From positions 124,001-188,000 of the forward strand of contig NZ_JAMHIW010000006.1 of assembly GCF_023896955.1 (NCBI RefSeq): 64,000 nt of DNA, written 5' to 3'. Under the pieces are notes generated by a model, which had not been told where the DNA came from, made no database searches, and was given only the letters and a program-made list of their open reading frames with translations. Origin of the DNA: Micromonospora sp. RHAY321 (lineage in GTDB: Bacteria > Actinomycetota > Actinomycetes > Mycobacteriales > Micromonosporaceae). Made by a program: the position numbers and the translations under genes. Shown here piece after piece: positions 47,947-56,858 of this stretch (its first letter is position 1; the number at the start of each line of letters is the position of its first letter).

Positions 47947-48543
47947 TCAGAGGTAGACCTTGCGCTGGTAGACGGCGTGCGCGCCGGCCACCCGGTCCAG
48001 GAACAGCAGCCCGGCGCAGTGGTCGATCTCGTGCTGCAACGCCCGCGCCTCGAAGCCGTCGGTCACCAGCCGGACCGCCTCCCCGGTCCCCGGCAGGTCA
48101 CCCTCCACCACTAGTCGGCTGGCACGCTTCACGTCCCCGGTCAGGTCCGGCACCGACATGCACCCCTCCCGGCCCGGCTTCCACCGCGTCGCCTCGACCA
48201 CCCGCGCGTTGCAGAGCACGAAGGTGCCGTGCACGGTCACCGCCTTCGGATGCCCGGTCACATCGACCGCGAAGACCCGGGCACCCACTCCGATCTGCGG
48301 TGCGGCCAGACCCACGCAGCCCGGCGAGACCCGCATCGTGGCCACCAGGTCGGCGGCCAGCCGGACGGTCTCCCCCGCGGTTGGGTCGACCTCGCCGCCG
48401 GCCCTGCTCAGCACCGGGTGGGGGGCCGACACCACCGGCCGCACCTCGCCCGGCACCGCCAGCGACTCCGGCGTCCAGTCACCCAGACCGGCGTACGTGC
48501 CGACCTCCCGGCCCGCGTCCGCCCCGCTCCGCTCGCCCGTCAC
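47947..48543 (-). CDS. def: Peptide deformylase
   Basis: A 198-residue metalloenzyme that removes the formyl group from nascent proteins. The three motifs are GCVGLAAPQIG (76-86), EGCMS with metal ligand Cys128, and QHEIDH with His171, Glu172, His175. GTG 48543 overlaps the upstream ACT gene's stop by 4 bp (GTGA), so the two are coupled. Confidence 0.94.
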   Translation of the reverse strand: MTGERSGADAGREVGTYAGLGDWTPESLAVPGEVRPVVSAPHPVLSRAGGEVDPTAGETVRLAADLVATMRVSPGCVGLAAPQIGVGARVFAVDVTGHPKAVTVHGTFVLCNARVVEATRWKPGREGCMSVPDLTGDVKRASRLVVEGDLPGTGEAVRLVTDGFEARALQHEIDHCAGLLFLDRVAGAHAVYQRKVYL

Positions 48544-49052
48544 AGCAGGTCCGGGTCCGCCGGCCGGAGGGTGACCTCCACGCCCAGCTCGGTGGCCGTC
48601 CGGTGCAGCCGGTCGGTCAACGTGTCGGCCACGCCGGGCGGCAACTCGACCTCCGCCAGCACCACGTAGAGCGAGCCGGCCAACCGGGTGCTCAGGTCGG
48701 TGACGTTCCCGCCGGCGTCCACCAGCACCCGGGTCATGGCCGCGACGATGCCCATCCGGTCCGACCCGTGCACCGCCATCACGTACGGCTCGCCCGCCGG
48801 CGGCACCTCCCCGTCCGGGGTGACGGCGCGTACCGTCGCCAACAGCTGGCCCTCGGCGGCCAGCGGCGCCAGCGCGGCCTCGACCTCGGCGGTGGCCGGG
48901 CCGGTGCAGATGAGGGTCATCGCGAAATGCCCCCGCAGGCGGGTCATCGTGCTGTCGGTGAGATTCGCGCCCAGTCGGGCCAGTACCTCCGCGACGTCGG
49001 CCACGATGCCCGGCCGGTCCCGGCCGATGACGGTGATCGCGAGCTCGTTCAT
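48540..49052 (-). CDS. ACT domain regulatory protein (GcvR-like)
   Basis: A 170-residue protein made of two ACT domains. The first starts LAITVIGRDRPGIVADVAEVLARLGANLTDSTMTRL and the second YVMAVHGSDRMGIVAAMTRVLVDAGGNVTDLSTRLAG. This is the layout of glycine cleavage system repressor (GcvR)-type proteins, which sense amino acids and act through partners. Coupled to def by a 4-bp overlap. ATG 49052; divergent from mutY. Confidence 0.86.
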   Translation of the reverse strand: MNELAITVIGRDRPGIVADVAEVLARLGANLTDSTMTRLRGHFAMTLICTGPATAEVEAALAPLAAEGQLLATVRAVTPDGEVPPAGEPYVMAVHGSDRMGIVAAMTRVLVDAGGNVTDLSTRLAGSLYVVLAEVELPPGVADTLTDRLHRTATELGVEVTLRPADPDLL

Positions 49053-49148
49053 CCGCGCATTCTGCCCGATCCGTCCGCCGCCGCAGCGACACACCGCCCG
49101 AGCCGCCCATCCAGCGGGAATGCACCGCGTGACATCATCGACGACGCG

Positions 49149-50060
49149 ATGACTCAACCCGATTTCGCCACCATGGTCAGCCGGTGGTACCAACAGCACG
49201 CCCGTGACCTGCCGTGGCGCGAACCCGGAGTCAGCCCGTGGGCCATCCTGGTCAGCGAGGTCATGCTCCAGCAGACACCGGTGGTCCGGGTGGTGCCGGC
49301 CTGGCAGGCGTGGCTGGCACGCTGGCCGGACCCGGCTGCGCTCGCGGCCGACAGCCCGGCCGAGGCGATCCGGATGTGGGGACGCCTCGGGTACCCCCGT
49401 CGGGCGGTCAGGCTGCGGGAGTGTGCGGTCGCGATCGTGGACCGGCACGGCGGCCAGGTGCCGGACCGGCTGGAGCAGCTTCTGGCGCTGCCGGGAGTCG
49501 GCACGTACACGGCGCGGGCGGTGGCCGCGTTCGCGTACGGGCAGCGGCACCCCGTGGTCGACACGAACGTGCGACGGGTGGTCTGCCGGGCGGTGGCCGG
49601 CGAAGCCGACGCCGGGCCGGTGACCCGGCCGGCCGACCTGGTCGCCACCGAGGAGCTTCTCCCGCTCGATCCGGCAGCGGCGGCGCTCGCCAGCGCGGCG
49701 TTCATGGAGCTGGGAGCGGTCATCTGCACGGCCAGATCGCCCCGCTGCACGGCCTGCCCGGTCGAGTCGATCTGCGCGTGGAGGGCCTCCGGGCAGGAGG
49801 CACCGGCCGGACCCACCCGTCGCCCGCAGCGGTACGCGGGCACCGACCGGCAGGTACGCGGGCTGCTGCTCGGCGTACTCCGGGAGGCCACGGGACCGGT
49901 TGGGCACCAGCGGCTGGACCAGGTCTGGACCGACGACGTGCAGCGCGCCCGTGCCCTGGCCGGCCTGATGCAGGACGGGCTGGTGGAGCCCGCCGGGGTC
50001 GACAGTTTCCGCCTGGTCGGCGACGGCCCGTCGCTGCCCGTCCCCGACCTCACCGCCTGA
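49149..50060 (+). CDS. mutY: A/G-specific adenine glycosylase
   Basis: A 303-residue base-excision enzyme that removes adenine opposite 8-oxoguanine. The HhH-GPD domain has PWAILVSEVMLQQTPVVRVVPAW, LLALPGVGTYTARAVAAFAYG and the catalytic Asp in VVDTNVRRV. The 4Fe-4S loop C-x6-C-x2-C-x5-C is complete (CTARSPRCTACPVESIC). The C-terminal MutT-like domain is replaced by a short winged-helix-like tail (LGVLREATGPVGHQRLDQVW), as in the ~300-residue mycobacterial MutY. Convergent with clpC. Confidence 0.94.
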   Translation: MTQPDFATMVSRWYQQHARDLPWREPGVSPWAILVSEVMLQQTPVVRVVPAWQAWLARWPDPAALAADSPAEAIRMWGRLGYPRRAVRLRECAVAIVDRHGGQVPDRLEQLLALPGVGTYTARAVAAFAYGQRHPVVDTNVRRVVCRAVAGEADAGPVTRPADLVATEELLPLDPAAAALASAAFMELGAVICTARSPRCTACPVESICAWRASGQEAPAGPTRRPQRYAGTDRQVRGLLLGVLREATGPVGHQRLDQVWTDDVQRARALAGLMQDGLVEPAGVDSFRLVGDGPSLPVPDLTA

Positions 50061-50091
50061 CCCGCGCCCCATCCTTCGGTGGTGGCGAAAA

Positions 50092-50129
50092 GGCGGGGCC
50101 CCGGTGGCTCGCGCCACCGGGGCCCCGCC
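50092..50129. terminator. Bidirectional terminator between mutY and clpC
   Basis: GGCGGGGCCCCGGTGGC-TCGC-GCCACCGGGGCCCCGCC: a perfect 17-bp stem with a 4-nt loop. AAAA on the left gives clpC transcripts a TTTT tail after the hairpin. Confidence 0.9.
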
Positions 50130-50146
50130 CCTTGCTACTGGTCGTA

Positions 50147-52678
50147 CTACTCGTCCGCGCCCGCGGCGGCGGTGCCGCCCAGGTCGGCCGGCACGGCGTC
50201 CGGAACCTCGACCGGCTTGTCCGCGCCCCGGAAGACGAGCTTGGACTTGTCGATGTCGTTCGGGTCGCCCTCGCAGTCCACCACCACGATCTGACCCGGG
50301 GTCAGCTCGTTGAACAGGATCCGCTCGGAGAGGTTGTCCTCGATGTCGCGCTGGATCGTGCGACGCAGGGGACGGGCACCGAGCACCGGGTCGAAGCCCT
50401 TCAGCGCCAGGTACTTCTTGGCGTTGTCGGTCAGCTCCAGACCCATGTCCTTGTTGCGCAGCTGCGACTCGATCCGCTGGATCATGATGTCCACGATCGA
50501 GAGGATCTCGTTCTGGCGCAGCTGGTGGAAGACGATGGTGTCGTCGATCCGGTTGAGGAACTCAGGCCGGAAGTGCTGCTTGAGCTCGTCGTTGACCTTC
50601 TGCTTCATCCGGTCGTAGGTGGACTCGGAGTCCTCCGACTGCTGGAAGCCCAGCGACACCGCCTTGGCGACGTCACGGGTGCCCAGGTTGGTGGTCAGGA
50701 TGATGACCGTGTTCTTGAAGTCCACGATCCGACCCTGACCGTCGGTGAGCCGACCGTCCTCCAGGATCTGGAGCAGCGTGTTGAACACGTCCGGGTGGGC
50801 CTTCTCGATCTCGTCGAAGAGAACCACCGAGAACGGCCGACGCCGCACCTTCTCGGTCAGCTGCCCGCCCTCGTCGTAGCCGACGTAGCCGGGAGGGGCA
50901 CCCACCAGCCGGGAGACCGTGTAGCGGTCGTGGAACTCGGACATGTCCAGCTGGATGAGAGCATCCTCGCTGCCGAAGAGGAACTCGGCGAGCGCCTTGG
51001 ACAGCTCGGTCTTACCCACGCCGGACGGGCCGGCGAAGATGAACGAGCCCGACGGGCGCTTCGGGTCCTTCAGGCCGGCCCGGGTACGCCGGATCGCCTT
51101 CGAGACCGCCTTGACCGCGTCCTCCTGGCCGATGACGCGCTTGTGCAGCTCGTCCTCCATGCGCAGCAGGCGAGAGGTCTCCTCCTCGGTCAGCTTGTAG
51201 ACCGGGATGCCGGTCCAGTTGCCGAGCACCTCGGCGATCTGCTCGTCGTCAACCTCGCTGACGACGTCCAGGTCACCGGCCTTCCACTCCTTCTCCCGCT
51301 GCGCCTTCTGGCCAAGGAGCTGCTTCTCCTTGTCACGCAGCTGGGCGGCGCGCTCGAAGTCCTGCGCGTCGATCGCGGACTCCTTGTCGCGACGCACCTG
51401 GGCGATGCGCTCGTCGAAGTCGCGCAGGTCTGGCGGCGCGGTCATCCGGCGGATCCGCATCCGGGCGCCGGCCTCGTCGATCAGGTCGATCGCCTTGTCC
51501 GGCAGGAAGCGGTCGGAGATGTACCGGTCGGCCAGCGTGGCGGCTGCCACGAGCGCGGCGTCGGTGATGCTCACCCGGTGGTGCGCCTCGTAGCGGTCGC
51601 GCAGGCCCTTGAGGATCTCGATGGTGTGCGCCAGCGACGGCTCACCCACCTGGATCGGCTGGAACCGGCGCTCGAGCGCGGCGTCCTTCTCCAGGTGCTT
51701 GCGGTATTCATCAAGCGTGGTGGCACCGATGGTCTGGAGCTCACCACGGGCCAGCATCGGCTTGAGGATGCTCGCCGCGTCGATCGCGCCCTCGGCGGCA
51801 CCCGCACCCACCAGGGTGTGGATCTCGTCGATGAACAGGATGATGTCGCCGCGGGTGCGGATCTCCTTGAGCACCTTCTTGAGGCGCTCCTCGAAGTCAC
51901 CGCGGTAGCGGGAACCGGCGACCAGCGCACCGAGGTCGAGCGTGTAGAGCTGCTTGTCCTTGAGCGTCTCGGGCACCTCGCCCTTGATGATCTTCTGGGA
52001 CAGGCCCTCCACCACGGCGGTCTTACCGACGCCGGGCTCACCGATCAGGACCGGGTTGTTCTTGGTACGGCGGGAGAGCACCTGCATGACCCGCTCGATT
52101 TCCTTCTCGCGCCCGATGACCGGGTCGAGCTTGCCCTCGCGGGCGGCCTGGGTCAGGTTGCGGCCGAACTGGTCCAGCACCAGGCTGGTCGACGGCGCGG
52201 CCTCACCCGGCGCGGCGCCAGCGGCGGCCGGCTCCTTGCCCTGGTAACCGGAGAGGAGCTGGATCACCTGCTGGCGGACCCGGTTGAGGTCGGCGCCGAG
52301 CTTGACCAGCACCTGGGCAGCGACGCCCTCACCCTCGCGGATCAGACCGAGCAGGATGTGCTCCGTGCCGATGTAGTTGTGGCCGAGCTGCAGCGCCTCG
52401 CGCAGCGACAGCTCCAGCACCTTCTTGGCCCGCGGCGTGAACGGGATGTGCCCGCTCGGCGCCTGCTGGCCCTGGCCGATGATCTCCTCGACCTGCTGGC
52501 GGACGCCCTCCAGGGAGATGCCGAGGCTCTCCAGGGCCTTTGCCGCGACGCCTTCACCTTCGTGGATCAGGCCCAGCAGGATGTGTTCCGTACCGATGTA
52601 GTTGTGGTTGAGCATCCGGGCCTCTTCTTGGGCCAGGACGACAACCCGTCGCGCTCGGTCGGTGAACCGCTCGAACAT
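50147..52678 (-). CDS. clpC: ATP-dependent Clp protease ATP-binding subunit ClpC
   Basis: An 843-residue AAA+ unfoldase that feeds substrates to ClpP. It has a double Clp-N domain (1-145; the [19 protein letters not shown] repeat occurs twice), AAA-1 with Walker [15 protein letters not shown] (about 213-226) and Walker [17 protein letters not shown], and a UVR/M-domain ([15 protein letters not shown], about 430-445). AAA-2 follows with [15 protein letters not shown] (about 549) and [19 protein letters not shown] 52678 follows GAGGAGCACGAGGGC. It is essential in mycobacteria and degrades regulatory and damaged proteins. lsr2 and lysS lie upstream on the same strand, with a terminator between. 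Confidence 0.96.
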   Translation of the reverse strand: MFERFTDRARRVVVLAQEEARMLNHNYIGTEHILLGLIHEGEGVAAKALESLGISLEGVRQQVEEIIGQGQQAPSGHIPFTPRAKKVLELSLREALQLGHNYIGTEHILLGLIREGEGVAAQVLVKLGADLNRVRQQVIQLLSGYQGKEPAAAGAAPGEAAPSTSLVLDQFGRNLTQAAREGKLDPVIGREKEIERVMQVLSRRTKNNPVLIGEPGVGKTAVVEGLSQKIIKGEVPETLKDKQLYTLDLGALVAGSRYRGDFEERLKKVLKEIRTRGDIILFIDEIHTLVGAGAAEGAIDAASILKPMLARGELQTIGATTLDEYRKHLEKDAALERRFQPIQVGEPSLAHTIEILKGLRDRYEAHHRVSITDAALVAAATLADRYISDRFLPDKAIDLIDEAGARMRIRRMTAPPDLRDFDERIAQVRRDKESAIDAQDFERAAQLRDKEKQLLGQKAQREKEWKAGDLDVVSEVDDEQIAEVLGNWTGIPVYKLTEEETSRLLRMEDELHKRVIGQEDAVKAVSKAIRRTRAGLKDPKRPSGSFIFAGPSGVGKTELSKALAEFLFGSEDALIQLDMSEFHDRYTVSRLVGAPPGYVGYDEGGQLTEKVRRRPFSVVLFDEIEKAHPDVFNTLLQILEDGRLTDGQGRIVDFKNTVIILTTNLGTRDVAKAVSLGFQQSEDSESTYDRMKQKVNDELKQHFRPEFLNRIDDTIVFHQLRQNEILSIVDIMIQRIESQLRNKDMGLELTDNAKKYLALKGFDPVLGARPLRRTIQRDIEDNLSERILFNELTPGQIVVVDCEGDPNDIDKSKLVFRGADKPVEVPDAVPADLGGTAAAGADE

Positions 52679-52996
52679 GCCCTCGTGCTCCTCACGTGCC
52701 GTGCGCCTTGATGGTCTAGATCTCGGCGGGGCCGGTGCGCGGACGTCCGGGACGGGCGTCCGTGCCTCCTTACTCTATCGTCGCTGACCGACTCAGCTGA
52801 GGTCGTGTGTCTCCGGTGCGGGTCGGTTCCACGTCGTTTTGGACAACCGTCCGCGCTCAGGAGGTGTTCCGGTACCCCTGTCGCTACGCGCAGAGCGAAA
52901 TCCGACCAGCGCGACGAAGCTCGCTCCCAGCCCTGGAGGGGGGCCGGGAGGGGGGCCGACGCCGACGACGGACGCCGCGCGCGACCCTGGGGGAAG

Positions 52997-53039
52997 TTCT
53001 CCACAGGCTGTGGATAGCTGCTCCACTGGTTGTGGACAA
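52997..53039. other. Cluster of three DnaA-box-like sites
   Basis: TTCTCCACA (52997-53005, plus), TATCCACA-type on the minus strand (53009-53017, CTATCCACA) and a perfect TTGTCCACA on the minus strand (53031-53039). Three sites within 43 bp exceed chance expectation for GC-rich DNA. No AT-rich unwinding element or dnaA/dnaN genes are nearby, so this is not oriC. Confidence 0.5.
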
Positions 53040-53077
53040 CGTCGGGCGGGCGGTAATGCTTCCCGCTGCGGACACGG

Positions 53078-53113
53078 CGACGCCGGGCCGGAGAATGCCC
53101 CGGCCCGGCGTCG
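53078..53113 (-). terminator. Terminator of lsr2
   Basis: CGACGCCGGGCCGG pairs with CCGGCCCGGCGTCG (14 bp, 8-nt loop), about 40 bp after the lsr2 stop codon on the minus strand. Confidence 0.75.
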
Positions 53114-53154
53114 GTGTCGCCCTTCGGTGGCCGCTGCCACCAAGCTGCTGACGA

Positions 53155-53499
53155 TCAGCGCTTCGCGTGGAACTCGTCGACGATCTCCTGCGGGATACGA
53201 CCCCGGTCCGAGATGTCCTTGCCGGCCTTCTTGGCCCAGTCCCGGATCGCCTTGTTCTGCTCCCGGTCGGCGGTCGCGCCACCCCGACCGCGGGCGGCAC
53301 GCCCACCGATCACCACGCCGCCCCGGCCCACCTTGGTGCCGGCGCCCACGTACGGCGCGAATAGGTCGCGCAATTTCGCGGCGTTGGAACTCGACAGGTC
53401 GATCTCGTACTGAACGCCGTCGAGGGCGAACTTGACGGTCTCGTCCGCGTCCCCGCCGTCCAGGTCATCGACCAGCTTGTGAATGATCTGCTTGGCCAC
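53155..53499 (-). CDS. lsr2: Nucleoid-associated protein Lsr2
   Basis: A 114-residue H-NS-like silencer that binds AT-rich DNA. The N-terminal dimerisation domain is AKQIIHKLVDDLDGGDADETVKFALDGVQYEIDLS, and the C-terminal DNA-binding domain contains IRDWAKKAGKDISDRGRIPQEIVDEFHAK, with the AT-hook-like RGR. I use GTG 53499, giving the usual VAKQIIHK start with GAAAGGA upstream; ATG 53508 is an alternative. Lsr2 silences horizontally acquired genes, which bears on the more AT-rich SLOG/TMEM175 locus. Confidence 0.95.
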   Translation of the reverse strand: MAKQIIHKLVDDLDGGDADETVKFALDGVQYEIDLSSSNAAKLRDLFAPYVGAGTKVGRGGVVIGGRAARGRGGATADREQNKAIRDWAKKAGKDISDRGRIPQEIVDEFHAKR

Positions 53500-53610
53500 G
53501 TCCCACATTCCTTTCGAGCAGGGTGCTCCTGCTAACGAGAGCACAATAACCCGCGCGCTGCTCGCCCCGTCAATAGGATGCGGTATCGACGTGGCGCGAG
53601 CCGGCCGAGA

Positions 53611-55119
53611 CTACTCGGGCCGGACCAACGGGAAGAGGATCGTTTCCCGAATTCCGAGCCCGGTCAGCGCCATCAACAGCCGGTCGATTCCCATTCCCAT
53701 ACCGCCGGCGGGTGGCATTCCGTACTCCATCGAGCGGAGAAAGTCCTCGTCGAGACGCATCGCCTCGTCGTCGCCACGAGCCGCGAGCTGCGCCTGGGCC
53801 ATCAGCCGTTCCCGCTGCACCACCGGGTCGACCAGCTCGGAGTACGCGGTGCCCAGCTCGAACCCGAGCACGTACAGGTCCCACTTCTCGGCCAGCCCCG
53901 GCTCGCTGCGGTGCGCCCGGGTCAGCGGGCTGGTCTCCTCCGGGTAGTCCCGGACGAAGGTGGGTGCCTGCAGGCCGGGGACGACCAGTTCCTCGAACAG
54001 TTCCTCGGCCAGCTTGCCCGGGCCCCACTTCGGGTCCACGGCCAATCCCACCTTGTCCGCGTACTCCACCAGACGGTGCCGTTCGGTGCGGACCGTGACC
54101 TCCTCGCCGAGCGCCTCGGAAAGCACCCCGAACAGGGTCACCGACCGCCACTCGCCGCCCAGGTCGAACTCCCGCCCGTCGGCGTGGGTCACCACCGTCG
54201 AGCCGCTGACCGCGATCGCCGCCTGTTGCACGAGATTGCGGGTCAACTCGGCCATCGTGTTGTAGTCGCCGTACGACTGGTACGTCTCCAGCATCGCGAA
54301 CTCCGGCGAGTGCGAAGAGTCGACACCCTCATTACGGAAGTTGCGGTTGATCTCGAAGACGCGGTCGACGCCGCCGACGACTGCGCGCTTGAGAAACAGT
54401 TCCGGGGCGATTCGCAGATACAGATCGGTGCTCAATGCATTGCTGTGAGTCACGAACGGTCGGGCCGCCGCGCCTCCGTGCAACAGTTGCAACATCGGCG
54501 TTTCGACCTCGATGAAGCCCTGCCCGTGCAGCGAATCGCGCAGGCTGCGCACCGCGGCGGCCCGGGTACGGACCATCTGCCGGGCCTGGGGCCGGACGAT
54601 CAGGTCGACGTAGCGCTGGCGGACCCGGGCCTCCTCGGAGAGGGGCTTGTGCGCCACCGGCAGCGGCCGCAGCGCCTTGGCGGTCATCTCCCACCGCTCG
54701 GCCAGCACCGACAGTTCACCCCGACGGCTGGTGATCACCTCGCCGGTGACGCCGACGTGGTCACCGAGGTCGACGAGGCGCTTCCAGTCCTCCAGGCGCT
54801 CCGGCCCGACCCGGTCCAGGGAGAGCATGGCCTGCAGCTCGGTGCCGTCGCCGTCGCGCAGGGTCGCGAAGCAGAGCTTGCCGGTGTTGCGTACGAAGAT
54901 CACGCGACCGGTCACCGAGACCTGGTCGCCGGTGGCGGTGTCGGTGGGCAGGTCGCCGTAGCGGGCCCGCACCTCCGCCAGCGTGGCCGTACGGGGAAAT
55001 CCCACCGGGTACGGCTCGACGCCGTCGGCGAGCATCCGGTCCCGCTTCTCCCGGCGGACCTTCATCTGCTCGGGAAGGTCGTCGGCGGGGTCCACTGGCA
55101 CGGGGTTCTGCTCGGTCAC
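53611..55119 (-). CDS. lysS: Lysine--tRNA ligase (class II)
   Basis: A 502-residue synthetase that charges tRNA-Lys. The N-terminal OB-fold has [33 protein letters not shown]. The catalytic core shows motif 1 ([10 protein letters not shown]), motif 2 ([24 protein letters not shown]) and motif 3 ([16 protein letters not shown]). I prefer GTG 55119, which has GAGGAAG six bases upstream; GTG 55137 is in frame. Upstream of lsr2 as in M. tuberculosis (lysS-lsr2-clpC1). Confidence 0.95.
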   Translation of the reverse strand: MTEQNPVPVDPADDLPEQMKVRREKRDRMLADGVEPYPVGFPRTATLAEVRARYGDLPTDTATGDQVSVTGRVIFVRNTGKLCFATLRDGDGTELQAMLSLDRVGPERLEDWKRLVDLGDHVGVTGEVITSRRGELSVLAERWEMTAKALRPLPVAHKPLSEEARVRQRYVDLIVRPQARQMVRTRAAAVRSLRDSLHGQGFIEVETPMLQLLHGGAAARPFVTHSNALSTDLYLRIAPELFLKRAVVGGVDRVFEINRNFRNEGVDSSHSPEFAMLETYQSYGDYNTMAELTRNLVQQAAIAVSGSTVVTHADGREFDLGGEWRSVTLFGVLSEALGEEVTVRTERHRLVEYADKVGLAVDPKWGPGKLAEELFEELVVPGLQAPTFVRDYPEETSPLTRAHRSEPGLAEKWDLYVLGFELGTAYSELVDPVVQRERLMAQAQLAARGDDEAMRLDEDFLRSMEYGMPPAGGMGMGIDRLLMALTGLGIRETILFPLVRPE

Positions 55120-55207
55120 GGCACGCTTCCTCGTCACGGAGATACAGGGGGTCAGGCCCGAGCGTACTCAAGCCCCTGGGGGGCCGTTACCGGATAACCT
55201 GCCCGCC

Positions 55208-55957
55208 ATGGCCGATCACACTCAGGCTCTCTCGTTCGGCGCCGCGGCGGCCGATTACGACCGGTTTCGTCCTCGGTATCCGGAGTCCGCCGTACGGTGG
55301 GCGCTCGACGGCGGGACCGGCGCGGACAGGCCGCTCCGGGTCGTCGATCTCGGCGCGGGCACCGGGATCCTGAGCCGCTCCGTGCTGGCCCTGGGCCACC
55401 GGGTGGTACCCGTGGAGCCCGATCCGGGGATGCGGGCGCAGCTGGAGAGCGCCACCGCCGGCACCACGGCGTTGGCGGGCAGCGCCGAGGCGGTGCCACT
55501 GCCCGACGGCGCGGCCGATGCGGTGCTGGTCGGCCAGGCCTACCACTGGTTCGACCGGGAGCGCGCGCACGCCGAGATCGCGCGGGTGCTCCGCCCCGGC
55601 GGTACGTTCGCGCCGATCTGGAACATCAGGGACGAGCGGGTCGGGTGGGTGGCGGAGCTGGGGCGGATCGCCCACCTGGGCGACAACGCCGGGAACGTGA
55701 TCGAGAAGTACACCGACTTCGGCACCGGGTTCGCGCCGATCGAGGTGGGGGAGTTCACCCACACCACGACCCTCACGCCGGACGACGTGGTCGCCCTGAT
55801 CCGGACGCGCTCCTACTGGCTCACCGCGCCGGCCGAGACCCGGCAGACGGTGGAGCGGGAGCTGCGGGAGCTCCTCGCCAGCCACCCGGAGCTGGCCGGG
55901 CGGGAGACGGTCGAGCTGCCGTACCGCACGATCGTGCTGCGGGCCCGCCGACGGTGA
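55208..55957 (+). CDS. SAM-dependent class I methyltransferase
   Basis: A 249-residue protein of the methyltransferase-11 group. FGAAAADYDRFRPRYPESAVRWAL opens the chain. Motif I is RVVDLGAGTGILSRSVLALGHRVVPVEPD, then ALAGSAEAVPLPDGAADAVLVGQAYHWFD and IARVLRPGGTFAPIWNIRDE. The AYHWFD motif marks a group with unknown substrates. ATG 55208 is 7 nt after TAACCT (55195-55200), so it is probably leaderless. It lies between lysS and coaX, convergent with coaX and divergent from lysS. Confidence 0.87.
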   Translation: MADHTQALSFGAAAADYDRFRPRYPESAVRWALDGGTGADRPLRVVDLGAGTGILSRSVLALGHRVVPVEPDPGMRAQLESATAGTTALAGSAEAVPLPDGAADAVLVGQAYHWFDRERAHAEIARVLRPGGTFAPIWNIRDERVGWVAELGRIAHLGDNAGNVIEKYTDFGTGFAPIEVGEFTHTTTLTPDDVVALIRTRSYWLTAPAETRQTVERELRELLASHPELAGRETVELPYRTIVLRARRR

Positions 55958-55980
55958 GACGTGCCTCGTCCGGGGCGGGG

Positions 55981-56739
55981 TCAGAGGTTGCGGTCGTAGA
56001 CCATCCGCAGGCCGATCAGGGTGATCATCGGCTCGTGGTGGGTGATGCTGCGGCACTCGTTGATCACCAGGGAGGCGAGACCGCCGGTGGCGATCACGGC
56101 CTTCACCGTGCCCAGTTCCTCGGTCATCCGCTCGACGATCCGATCCACCTGCCCGGCGAAGCCGAAGTACAGGCCGGACTGGAGGCACTCGACGGTGTTC
56201 TTGCCGATCACCGAACGGGGCTTGGTCGCCTCGACCTTGCGCAGCTGGGCGGCGCGCGCGGCGAGCGCGTCGAAGGAGATCTCGATGCCCGGGGCGAACG
56301 CCCCACCGAGGAACTCGCCCCGACCGCTGATCACGTCGAAGTTCGTGGTGGTGCCGAAGTCCACGACGATCGACGGCCCGCCGTAGAGGGTGTACGCGGC
56401 CAGGGTGTTCACCACCCGGTCGGCGCCCACCTCCTTCGGGTTGTCGATCGCCAGTTGCACCCCGGTCCGCACACCGGGCTCGACGATCACGCTCGGCAGG
56501 TCGGCGTAGTAACGGCCGAGCATGGTACGCAGCGACCGCAGCGCCGCCGGCACCGTGGAGCAGGCGGCCACCCCGGTGATCTCGACGTTGTCCCCGGCGA
56601 GCAGGCCCCGGAACATCAGGCCCAGCTCGTCCGCCGTCGAGCGGGCATCGGTCTTGATCCGCCAGGAGTGCACCAGCTTGTCGCCGTCGAAGGTCGCCAG
56701 CACGGTGTTGGTGTTTCCGATGTCGATGCAGAGCAGCAC
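55981..56739 (-). CDS. coaX: Type III pantothenate kinase
   Basis: A 252-residue ASKHA-fold kinase for the first step of CoA synthesis. It shows LLCIDIGNTNTVLATFDG (phosphate loop), GADRVVNTLAAYTLYGGPSIVVDFGTTTNFDVIS (PPG-like and DxGT motifs), LGGAFAPGIEISFDALAARAAQL and VIATGGLASLV. Type III enzymes need a monovalent cation and are not feedback-inhibited by CoA. GTG 56739 is 6 nt after TAGGCT (56746-56751, minus strand). panC and panD, earlier in the pathway, are 5 kb upstream on the same strand. Confidence 0.94.
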   Translation of the reverse strand: MLLCIDIGNTNTVLATFDGDKLVHSWRIKTDARSTADELGLMFRGLLAGDNVEITGVAACSTVPAALRSLRTMLGRYYADLPSVIVEPGVRTGVQLAIDNPKEVGADRVVNTLAAYTLYGGPSIVVDFGTTTNFDVISGRGEFLGGAFAPGIEISFDALAARAAQLRKVEATKPRSVIGKNTVECLQSGLYFGFAGQVDRIVERMTEELGTVKAVIATGGLASLVINECRSITHHEPMITLIGLRMVYDRNL

Positions 56740-56858
56740 GCACGCAGCCTAGACAACCGCCGTACGGGCCGGTGCGGACCGGCCCGCGGACCGTATCCTT
56801 GGTCGTATCGCGACATGAACATGGGTCAATCCACGGCGCGGCCGGACGGGGAGCGGAC

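Larger units (their letters stand above)
52679..53154. other. Intergenic region between lsr2 and clpC
   Basis: About 476 bp. From the lsr2 side it holds the lsr2 terminator (53078-53113), a DnaA-box cluster (52997-53039), a GC-rich stretch with GGAGGGG repeats (52937-52965), a GATAGAGT sequence at about 52777-52784 on the minus strand that may be the clpC -10 region, and the clpC leader. No gene is supported; open frames here look like shadows. Confidence 0.5.

Noticed and set aside
49214..52711. Very long plus-strand open frame (over 1100 codons) opposite clpC
   Set aside because: It is antisense to clpC and runs through the end of mutY in another frame. Composition is that of a GC-rich shadow, with no domain signature.
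52997..53039. Chromosomal origin of replication
   Set aside because: Only three boxes, no AT-rich element, and no dnaA, dnaN or gyrB nearby.
52793..53143. 116-codon minus-strand frame in the lsr2-clpC gap
   Set aside because: It spans the lsr2 terminator and the DnaA-box cluster and is Pro/Arg/Ser-rich without motifs.
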